A stretch of 22,564 nucleotides of DNA from Bacteroidota bacterium (lineage in GTDB: Bacteria > Bacteroidota > Bacteroidia > Bacteroidales > P3): assembly GCA_030540495.1 (NCBI GenBank), contig JAUNWC010000002.1, forward strand, positions 1 through 22,564, in the 5' to 3' direction. The translations under genes were made by a program, and so were the position numbers. Each line of letters begins with the position of its first letter. Within the stretch, counting starts at the first letter, position 1. The notes under the pieces were generated by a model, which was not told the DNA's origin, did no database searches, and saw only the letters and a list, made by a program, of their open reading frames with translations. Shown here one piece after another: positions 14,878 through 21,121 of the stretch.

Positions 14878-16128
14878 ATGAAAGCATTTAAGGATTTGAA
14901 AATTGCTGTGGCCGGTACTGGTTATGTGGGACTGTCCATTGCTACGCTGCTCAGCCAGCATCATCAGGTAGTGGCTGTTGATATCGTGCCGGAAAAGGTG
15001 GAGCTGATTAATAACAAGAAGTCTCCTATTCAGGACGATTATATTGAAAAGTATTTGGCGGAGAAGAATTTGAACTTGGTGGCAACGCTGGATGCGGAAG
15101 CGGCCTATAAGGATGCGGACTTTGTGGTAATTGCTGCGCCGACCAACTATGACAGCAAGAAGAACTTCTTTGATACCAGTGCTGTTGAAGCAGTAATTAA
15201 GCTGGTTATGCAGTACAATCCCAATGCTATCATGGTCATCAAGTCCACTATTCCTGTTGGCTACACTGCGTCTATTCGCGAGAAGATGGAGAGCAAGAAT
15301 ATCATTTTTAGTCCCGAGTTTTTACGTGAGAGCAAGGCGTTATATGATAACCTGTATCCCAGCCGTATTATCGTAGGTACCGATACTGAGGACGAGCGCT
15401 TAGTAGAAGCTGCTAAGACCTTTGCGGAGCTGCTGAAGGAAGGCGCAATTAAGGAAGATATTGAAACCTTGATCATGGGCTTTACTGAGGCAGAGGCCGT
15501 GAAGCTGTTTGCTAATACATATTTGGCACTACGTGTGTCCTATTTTAATGAGTTGGATACATACGCTGAAATGAAGGGCTTGGATACCCAACAAATCATC
15601 GACGGCGTGTGCCTCGACCCGCGCATCGGCAGCCATTATAACAATCCCAGCTTTGGCTACGGTGGTTACTGCCTGCCTAAGGATACCAAGCAGCTGCTGG
15701 CCAACTACCAAGATGTGCCGGAGAATTTGATTGAGGCCATTGTGGAAAGCAATCGTACTCGCAAAGACTTCATTGCGGACAGAGTGTTGGAGATTGCCGG
15801 TGGCTACGGTGCCAATGACACTTGGGACGAAAAGAAGGAGCATGATGTGGTTGTGGGCGTATATCGCCTGACCATGAAGAGTCATTCTGACAACTTCCGC
15901 CAAAGCTCCATCCAAGGCGTCATGAAACGCATCAAGGCCAAGGGAGCGAAGGTCATCATCTATGAACCCATGCTGGAGGACGGGGACAGATTCTTTGGCA
16001 GCGAGGTTGTGAACGATTTGGCCAAGTTCAAGGCCATGAGCCAGGCTATCGTCGCTAATCGCTACGACGCTTGCTTGGACGATGTGAAGGAAAAGGTGTA
16101 TACTAGGGATATTTTCCAGAGGGATTGA
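14878..16128 (+). CDS. ugd: UDP-glucose 6-dehydrogenase
   Basis: It oxidises UDP-glucose to UDP-glucuronate with two NAD, supplying the epimerase upstream and possibly a glucuronosyl transferase. The 416-residue protein has the NAD site GTGYVGLS (13-20), APTNYD, KSTIPVGYT, SPEFLRESKALYDNLYPSRIIVG, and the catalytic cysteine C265 in GYGGYCLPKD (usually GFGGSCFPKD). The C-terminal domain ends with YEPMLEDG and RYDACLDDV. It looks complete and is of the common bacterial length. AAGGAG precedes the ATG. UDP-glucose would come from the galU gene downstream. GC content and codon use match the epimerase, so the two probably travelled together. Confidence 0.95.
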   Translation: MKAFKDLKIAVAGTGYVGLSIATLLSQHHQVVAVDIVPEKVELINNKKSPIQDDYIEKYLAEKNLNLVATLDAEAAYKDADFVVIAAPTNYDSKKNFFDTSAVEAVIKLVMQYNPNAIMVIKSTIPVGYTASIREKMESKNIIFSPEFLRESKALYDNLYPSRIIVGTDTEDERLVEAAKTFAELLKEGAIKEDIETLIMGFTEAEAVKLFANTYLALRVSYFNELDTYAEMKGLDTQQIIDGVCLDPRIGSHYNNPSFGYGGYCLPKDTKQLLANYQDVPENLIEAIVESNRTRKDFIADRVLEIAGGYGANDTWDEKKEHDVVVGVYRLTMKSHSDNFRQSSIQGVMKRIKAKGAKVIIYEPMLEDGDRFFGSEVVNDLAKFKAMSQAIVANRYDACLDDVKEKVYTRDIFQRD

Positions 16129-16151
16129 ACATTTTTTTAGAGGGTACCATT

Positions 16152-16676
16152 ATGAACATACTGAAACGTATTGGCGATGCTATAAGTCGTAGAATGAATC
16201 CAGTGGAGTATTGGAGAAAAAAAGGCACATGTATTTTGGGGGGGTGCGAGATATACAGTTCTGCAAATCTTGGTTCTGAACCTTATCTAATTTCTTTAGG
16301 AAGTCATGTTAGAGTTAATAGTGGTGTACAATTTATAACTCATGATGGTGGAGTTTGGGTTTTGAGAGAGTGTCTCAAGGAAAAAGATGCAGATAAAATT
16401 GATTTATTCGGAACGATTACGGTAGGTAACAATGTGCATATTGGTACTAATGCTATAATTATGCCGGGAGTTAAGATTGGTAATAATTGCATCATTGGAT
16501 GTGGTGCAATAGTTACAAAAGATATACCTGATTGTAGTGTTGCAGTTGGTGTTCCAGCAAGGGTCATTGAAAGTATTGATGAGTACACAGAAAAAAACAG
16601 ATTATCATTTAAATACACAAAAAAGTATACAAAAAAAGAAAAGGAAATACATCTAAAATCAATATACTTAAAATAA
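16152..16676 (+). CDS. Left-handed beta-helix O-acyltransferase (phase-variation candidate)
   Basis: The 174-residue member of the hexapeptide-repeat acetyltransferases (LacA/CatB-like) probably acetylates a sugar of the polysaccharide. Hexapeptide turns run from about residue 35 to 140, for example ITVGNNVHIGTNAIIMPGVK, ending with the common VAVGVPARVI. A conserved active-site-like histidine appears in FITHDGG. The C-terminal tail is rich in lysine. The ATG at 16152 is chosen, with AGAGGG at 16139-16144; an in-frame TTG at 16125 overlaps ugd. Codons 29-31 contain a G7 tract (16238-16244); gain or loss of one G would give stops within about 20 codons. A sugar-nucleotide N-acetyltransferase is also possible. 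Confidence 0.82.
   Translation: MNILKRIGDAISRRMNPVEYWRKKGTCILGGCEIYSSANLGSEPYLISLGSHVRVNSGVQFITHDGGVWVLRECLKEKDADKIDLFGTITVGNNVHIGTNAIIMPGVKIGNNCIIGCGAIVTKDIPDCSVAVGVPARVIESIDEYTEKNRLSFKYTKKYTKKEKEIHLKSIYLK
16238..16244 (+). repeat. G7 homopolymer inside the acyltransferase gene
   Basis: Seven consecutive G cover the end of codon 29 and codons 30-31 of the acyltransferase. I checked both shifted frames by eye: each meets a stop within about 20 codons, so slippage would switch the gene off. Confidence 0.88.
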
Positions 16677-16887
16677 AATATACTTTCAATAATTGCTGTT
16701 TACTGCAATTATTTATTTAGGTAATCAGTCTTCTTAAAAATTTTAATCATATAACGATCTGCGCAAACATACTTTTTCGTAAAAACATGTTGATTTAACT
16801 GAATATTGATTTCCTATTAACTAATTATAAATAACTTAATTTGATAATAAGCTATTGCATAAATTGTTGAAAAGGTTGATCGGTGAT
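16677..16887 (+). other. AT-rich non-coding gap
   Basis: This is the largest clean gap in the cluster (211 bases). It holds a perfect nine-pair inverted repeat at 16688-16713, and a weak hairpin at 16767-16790 (five T, CGT, five A, with flanking ACAT/ATGT). I see no convincing promoter: TTGATT boxes at 16790 and 16806 lack a well-spaced -10. An open frame upstream of the next gene begins at TTG 16855 but is not needed. Confidence 0.5.
16688..16713 (+). terminator. Weak terminator-like hairpin
   Basis: AATAATTGC (16688-16696) pairs perfectly with GCAATTATT (16705-16713) around an eight-base loop. The stem has only two G-C pairs and the following T run is interrupted (TATTTAG). It could attenuate or process the long transcript between the two acyltransferase genes. 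Confidence 0.35.
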
Positions 16888-17460
16888 ATGATTAAAAACA
16901 AAGATGATCTAAATGTTTACTTAAAGAAAGACAAAATTGCTTTAGGTATTGATAAAGAAACTCCTAGTTTTTTTGGAGATGAAATTTGGAAGTTCGAAAT
17001 AGAACTTAGATATGGTGAATATTTGATTAATTGTAAACCATTAATGTGGAAGTTAAGATTACTTTATTCTAGGTTTAAGAAACATTATTTAAGTATTTTA
17101 TGTTGTGGATATGAAGTGCCATATAATGTTGTTGGAGAAGGGTTAGCCCTGATTCACCGAGGCCCCATCATAATTAATTCTTCTTCTCGAATTGGTAGTT
17201 ATTGTCGCATTCATTCTGGTGTGACTATTGGTGCTACAAGTGGAGAAAAGAAGGCACCAACTATAGGAGATAATGTCTACATAGGTTCTGGTGCTAAAGT
17301 AATAGGGAATATTAATATTGGTAGCAATTGTGCTATTGGAGCAGGGGCTGTTGTAGTCAAGTCTGTACCTGACAGTGTAACCGTTGGCGGAGTTCCAGCA
17401 AGAATAATAAGCAATAATACATCTTCCAGGCATATTCCTAGTTGTTCTCAAAGAATATAA
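16888..17460 (+). CDS. Serine acetyltransferase-like hexapeptide acyltransferase
   Basis: The 190-residue protein combines a short helical N-terminal part (MIKNKDDLNVYLKKDKIALGI) with a left-handed beta-helix (about 84-175), including GLALIHRGPIIIN, GVTIGA, GDNVYIGSGAKVIGNINIG and VGGVPARII. This form is often annotated as serine acetyltransferase (CysE-like), but it is shorter at the N-terminus than true CysE and such genes recur in polysaccharide loci, so a glycan O-acetyltransferase role is more likely here. The ATG at 16888 matches the usual family start. Its ribosome site is poor: GGTG is only two bases away and AAAGG is twelve bases upstream. The gene is AT-rich and isolated by gaps on both sides. 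Confidence 0.78.
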   Translation: MIKNKDDLNVYLKKDKIALGIDKETPSFFGDEIWKFEIELRYGEYLINCKPLMWKLRLLYSRFKKHYLSILCCGYEVPYNVVGEGLALIHRGPIIINSSSRIGSYCRIHSGVTIGATSGEKKAPTIGDNVYIGSGAKVIGNINIGSNCAIGAGAVVVKSVPDSVTVGGVPARIISNNTSSRHIPSCSQRI

Positions 17461-17562
17461 TGTTATAGAATGATTAAATCTATAAAAACGTTTGAATTAA
17501 AGCTTAAAATATAATAATTACTTAAAACTTGACATATTATTATAATTTGGAGAAACACTATA

Positions 17563-18459
17563 ATGAATGTAATAACAAAAGCAGTCGTTCCAGCAGCAGG
17601 TCTCGGAACTCGTTTCCTGCCTGCGACAAAGGCTTGTCCAAAAGAAATGTTACCAATCGTGGACAAGCCGACAATTCAATATATTATCGAAGAAGCCTTA
17701 GCTAGTGGCATTACTGATATCTTGATTATCAGTGGTCGCACTAAGCGTGCAATTGAAGATCATTTTGACCGTGCGCCGGAATTAGAAGAGAATTTGGCAG
17801 AGCACGGCAAAGAAGAGTTGCTGAAAATGGTGCAGGAGATTGGAGATATCAATATCCATTTTGTGCGTCAAAAAGAGCCTAAGGGGCTAGGCCATGCTAT
17901 TTTGTGTGCCAAGAGATTTGTAGGTTATGAGCCTTTTGCGGTACTTTTGGGTGACGATGTTGTCCATAATGACGAATATCCTTGCCTGAAGCAGTTGATT
18001 GATGTGTATAATGCAACCGGTGGCAGCGTGTTAGGGTGTCAAACAGTGCCGCAGGAAAAAGTTTCTGCCTACGGCATTGTGGACAGCGTGCCCACGGACA
18101 GCGAGCGCATTTTCAAAGTAAAAGACATGGTGGAAAAGCCTGCGGTGGAAGAAGCGCCGAGCAGGCTAGCTGTGCTGGGACGTTATGTTATCACTCCAGA
18201 GATTTTCCGCATTCTGGACCACACTGAGCCCGGTCGAGGTGGAGAAATACAATTGACAGATGCCTTGAAGGTATTGGCTCGTCAGCAGGATATGTATGCC
18301 TATGATTTTATTGGCAGAAGATATGACGTGGGCGATAAGCAAGGATATTTGGAAGCACAGGTGGAGTATGCCTTGAGAAGAGAAGATTTAAAGGACCAAT
18401 TTATACATTATCTTGCAGAATTGGTAAAGAACAATGATAAGAATGGTGTGAAATGTTAG
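17563..18459 (+). CDS. galU: UTP-glucose-1-phosphate uridylyltransferase
   Basis: It makes UDP-glucose from UTP and glucose-1-phosphate, feeding Ugd and probably the initiating transferase. The 298-residue protein has the nucleotide-binding PAAGLGTRFLPATKACPKEMLPI (10-32), VDKPTIQYIIEEA, RQKEPKGLGHAI, LLGDDV and the VEKP lysine motif, with GRYVITPEIF and GRGGEIQLTDAL later. All are standard for bacterial GalU and length is normal. GGAG at 17549-17552 is ten bases from the ATG. The 102-base gap upstream is AT-rich with an imperfect A/T palindrome (17507-17548) and no convincing promoter. It overlaps the next gene by seven bases, linking UDP-glucose supply to the phosphocholine genes in one transcript. 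Confidence 0.95.
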   Translation: MNVITKAVVPAAGLGTRFLPATKACPKEMLPIVDKPTIQYIIEEALASGITDILIISGRTKRAIEDHFDRAPELEENLAEHGKEELLKMVQEIGDINIHFVRQKEPKGLGHAILCAKRFVGYEPFAVLLGDDVVHNDEYPCLKQLIDVYNATGGSVLGCQTVPQEKVSAYGIVDSVPTDSERIFKVKDMVEKPAVEEAPSRLAVLGRYVITPEIFRILDHTEPGRGGEIQLTDALKVLARQQDMYAYDFIGRRYDVGDKQGYLEAQVEYALRREDLKDQFIHYLAELVKNNDKNGVKC

Positions 18460-19322
18460 TAGATAACGCAGTAATAATGGCAGCCGGAACATCCAGCAGA
18501 TTTGCGCCTCTTTCTTATGAGATGCCCAAGGCTTTGATTGAAGTCAAAGGAGAAGTGCTTATTGAAAGGCAGATAAAGCAACTGCAAGCTTCTGGCATAA
18601 AAGAAATTTATATTGTGACTGGCTACATGGCAGAGCAATTTGACTACCTGAAAGATGAGTTCGGTGTTTGTCTCATTCATAATCCGTTCTACTTGTCTAG
18701 AAACAATAACTCATCTATTTGGATGGCTAGAAATGTGATTAAAAACACTTATATCTGTTCCGCAGACAATTATTTCAGCATCAATCCTTTTGAGAAGGAA
18801 GTCGGTGATGCCTATTATGCTGGTGTATTTGCAGAGGGCCATACTGATGAATGGTGTATGCAAGAAGATTCAGATGGAAATATAATCTCTGTTCATGTAG
18901 GTGGGGAGAAATCTTGGTATATGCTCGGTCATACATTTTGGAGCGAGAGCTTTAGTAGGCAGTTTCTAAAGATTTTGGAACAGGAATATGATTTCCCTGA
19001 AACCGCTGACAAGCTTTGGGAACAGCTCTTCATTGAGCACTTAGATGTTTTGAAAATGAAAATAAAAAAATATGCTTCAAGTGACATTTATGAATTTGAT
19101 ACATTGGATGAGCTGCGGGAATTTGACGAAAGCTATAAATCGAATAGTAGGTCTTTGATTCTAAAGGATGTTGCTAATCGGTTACTTGTTACTGAAGCCA
19201 ATATAACTGGTATTAAGACCATTAAAGGTAATGATACCGCAGCAATTGGTTTTGAGTTTTCTGCTTTAGGGAACAGATACACTTATTATTACGATTCAAA
19301 AGAAATATTGAGCATGAAATAA
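18453..19322 (+). CDS. licC: LicC-like CTP:phosphocholine cytidylyltransferase with extra C-terminal tail
   Basis: It should make CDP-choline from phosphocholine and CTP for LicD. Residues 1-228 align by eye with pneumococcal LicC: MAAGTSSRFAPL (9-20), PKALIEVKGE (25-34), the metal-site SADN (103-106), HTDEW (130-134) where LicC has an N-E-W whose Trp packs on choline, and YEFDTLDELREFD (213-225). Residues 229-289 are absent from the roughly 229-residue pneumococcal enzyme and resemble the start of the LicA kinase domain in the next gene (ILKDV, then GNRYTYYY). The ATG at 18453 overlaps the galU stop by seven bases and has no strong ribosome site, implying coupling. Activity on another phospho-alcohol cannot be excluded. 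Confidence 0.87.
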   Translation: MLVDNAVIMAAGTSSRFAPLSYEMPKALIEVKGEVLIERQIKQLQASGIKEIYIVTGYMAEQFDYLKDEFGVCLIHNPFYLSRNNNSSIWMARNVIKNTYICSADNYFSINPFEKEVGDAYYAGVFAEGHTDEWCMQEDSDGNIISVHVGGEKSWYMLGHTFWSESFSRQFLKILEQEYDFPETADKLWEQLFIEHLDVLKMKIKKYASSDIYEFDTLDELREFDESYKSNSRSLILKDVANRLLVTEANITGIKTIKGNDTAAIGFEFSALGNRYTYYYDSKEILSMK

Positions 19323-19345
19323 CGAGCTTAGATGAGGGATTATTG

Positions 19346-21121
19346 GTGAATAAGCACGAACAAGATGTTTTGTTGAGGATTTTTAAGAACAAATCCATAT
19401 CTTCTAAAGAGTTAGCGGAAAAGTGTGGCTGCCCATTGGGAACTATAAAAAAGTCTTTGGAATCCTTATGCCAAAAAGGTTATCTTGATATGGGTGGACT
19501 TTTAACCGAAAAAGCTAAGCTTGCTTTGGATGCAAGAACGCCTCGAAGAGCCATTATATTGGCTGCTGGCTTTGGTATGAGAATGGTGCCAATCAATACC
19601 AGTATACCAAAAGCGCTCTTAGAGGTTGATGGAGAAAAGCTAATAGAAAGAATCATAAAACACCTACATAAGGTCAATATTTACGAAATACATATCGTTA
19701 TTGGCTTCATGAAGGAAAGATTTGACTATCTTGTGGCCAAATACGGTGTAAAGCTTATCGAAAACAATGAGTACTCTACGAAGAATAATCTCCATTCACT
19801 GGCTTTAGCTACGGAATACCTTGAAAATGCTTACATCATTCCCTGTGATATTTGGTGTAACAAGAATCCCTTCCATAATCGTGAATTATATTCATGGTAT
19901 ATGGTGGGCGATTTAATTGATGATGATAGTACAGTTCGCATCAATAGGAGGATGGAACTAGAAAAAGTTCATCCTTCCACAGGTGGCAACTGCATGATAG
20001 GCATTGCTTATCTGAATCAAGAAGATGCAGTAGCTGTACGTGAAAAAATAGCATTGCTTGATAAAGAAAAAGAGTACGATAATGCCTTTTGGGAGGAAGC
20101 ACTCTATGATGGAGACAAAATGCTTGTATATGCCAATGTGGTGCATTCAAAGGACTTTGTAGAAATTGACACATATGAGCAGCTTAGAGAAATTGATAGT
20201 GAATCCAACCAATTAAAGACAAATGCTATCCAAGTAATCAAGGATGTATTAAAGGTAGCCCCTGAGGATATTGTCAATATCAGAGCATTAAAAAAGGGTA
20301 TGACCAATAGGTCTTTTCTATTTGAGTGCCAAAATCAGAAATACATCATGCGCATTCCTGGGGAAGGAACGGACAAATTAATAAATAGAAACAATGAGAC
20401 AGCAGTATATAGGGCAATAGATCATAAAAATATATGCGAAAACTTATTGTATATAAATCCTCGTAATGGCTATAAAATTACAGAATTTCTGGAAGGGGCC
20501 AGAGAGTGTGATGCAAACAATGAGCAAGATTTGAGTCGCTGCATGGCAAAGCTTAGGGCATTTCATGAGTTGGAGCTACATGTTGACCATGATTTTGACA
20601 TTTTAGGGCAGATAGACTTTTACGAATCACTGTGGGAAGGAAAACCATCAATATACAGCGATTATGATGATGTCAAGAAAAGGGTTTTGAGCTTAACTAA
20701 TTTCGTTAATAAACACATAGATAAACGGGTTTTGACTCACATAGATGCTGTTCCAGATAATTTCTTATTTGTAAAAAATGCTAATGGTGATGAGGATGTC
20801 TATTTAATCGATTGGGAATATGCAGGCATGCAAGATCCTCACGTGGATATAGCAATGTTCTGTATCTATGCATTGTATGACAGGACTCAAGTTGATAGGC
20901 TAATTGACTTGTACTTTGCAGAAGGGTGTCCGATTTTTATCAGAATAAAAATCTATTGTTATATTGCCCAATGTGGTTTGTTATGGAGCAATTGGTGTGA
21001 ATATAAGAGCCAATTGGGAGTTGAATTTGGCGAGTACTCTACTAAGCAATATGAATATGCCAAAGAGTATTATGCTATTGTTCGTGATGAACTTAAAAAG
21101 AGGGGAGAATATTTACAATGA
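19346..21121 (+). CDS. licCA: wHTH - LicC-like nucleotidyltransferase - LicA choline kinase fusion
   Basis: The 591-residue protein has three domains. Residues 1-65 form a winged helix (VLLRIFKNKSISSKELAEKC, TIKKSLESLCQKGYL, GLLTEKAKLAL). Residues 69-285 form a LicC-type nucleotidyltransferase (ILAAGFGMRMVPI, PKALLEVDGE, NNLHSLALA, PCDIW, VEIDTYEQLREID). Residues 296-591 form a choline/ethanolamine kinase of LicA type: ATP-site strand QKYIMRIPGEGT, the catalytic HIDAVPDN (465-472) and metal-binding IDWEYAG (488-494). licCA fusions are known, for example in Treponema denticola. In the middle domain the DEW box is lost (DDDSTVRIN), so its cytidylyltransferase specificity is doubtful. The GTG at 19346 fits GAGGG at 19334-19338. 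The stop overlaps the transporter start as ATGA. Confidence 0.88.
   Translation: MNKHEQDVLLRIFKNKSISSKELAEKCGCPLGTIKKSLESLCQKGYLDMGGLLTEKAKLALDARTPRRAIILAAGFGMRMVPINTSIPKALLEVDGEKLIERIIKHLHKVNIYEIHIVIGFMKERFDYLVAKYGVKLIENNEYSTKNNLHSLALATEYLENAYIIPCDIWCNKNPFHNRELYSWYMVGDLIDDDSTVRINRRMELEKVHPSTGGNCMIGIAYLNQEDAVAVREKIALLDKEKEYDNAFWEEALYDGDKMLVYANVVHSKDFVEIDTYEQLREIDSESNQLKTNAIQVIKDVLKVAPEDIVNIRALKKGMTNRSFLFECQNQKYIMRIPGEGTDKLINRNNETAVYRAIDHKNICENLLYINPRNGYKITEFLEGARECDANNEQDLSRCMAKLRAFHELELHVDHDFDILGQIDFYESLWEGKPSIYSDYDDVKKRVLSLTNFVNKHIDKRVLTHIDAVPDNFLFVKNANGDEDVYLIDWEYAGMQDPHVDIAMFCIYALYDRTQVDRLIDLYFAEGCPIFIRIKIYCYIAQCGLLWSNWCEYKSQLGVEFGEYSTKQYEYAKEYYAIVRDELKKRGEYLQ

Noticed and set aside
17507..17548. 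Imperfect A/T palindrome upstream of galU as an operator
   Set aside because: The arms contain only A and T, with a bulge and a 17-base loop; such symmetry is common by chance in AT-rich gaps.
17491..17564. TTGACA (17529-17534) and several TATAAT boxes as a galU promoter
   Set aside because: TTGACA is only 6 bases from TATAAT 17541-17546 and 24 from TATAAT 17559-17564. Other pairings give 12-base spacing or poor -35 matches. A start from the 17541 box would remove the ribosome site.
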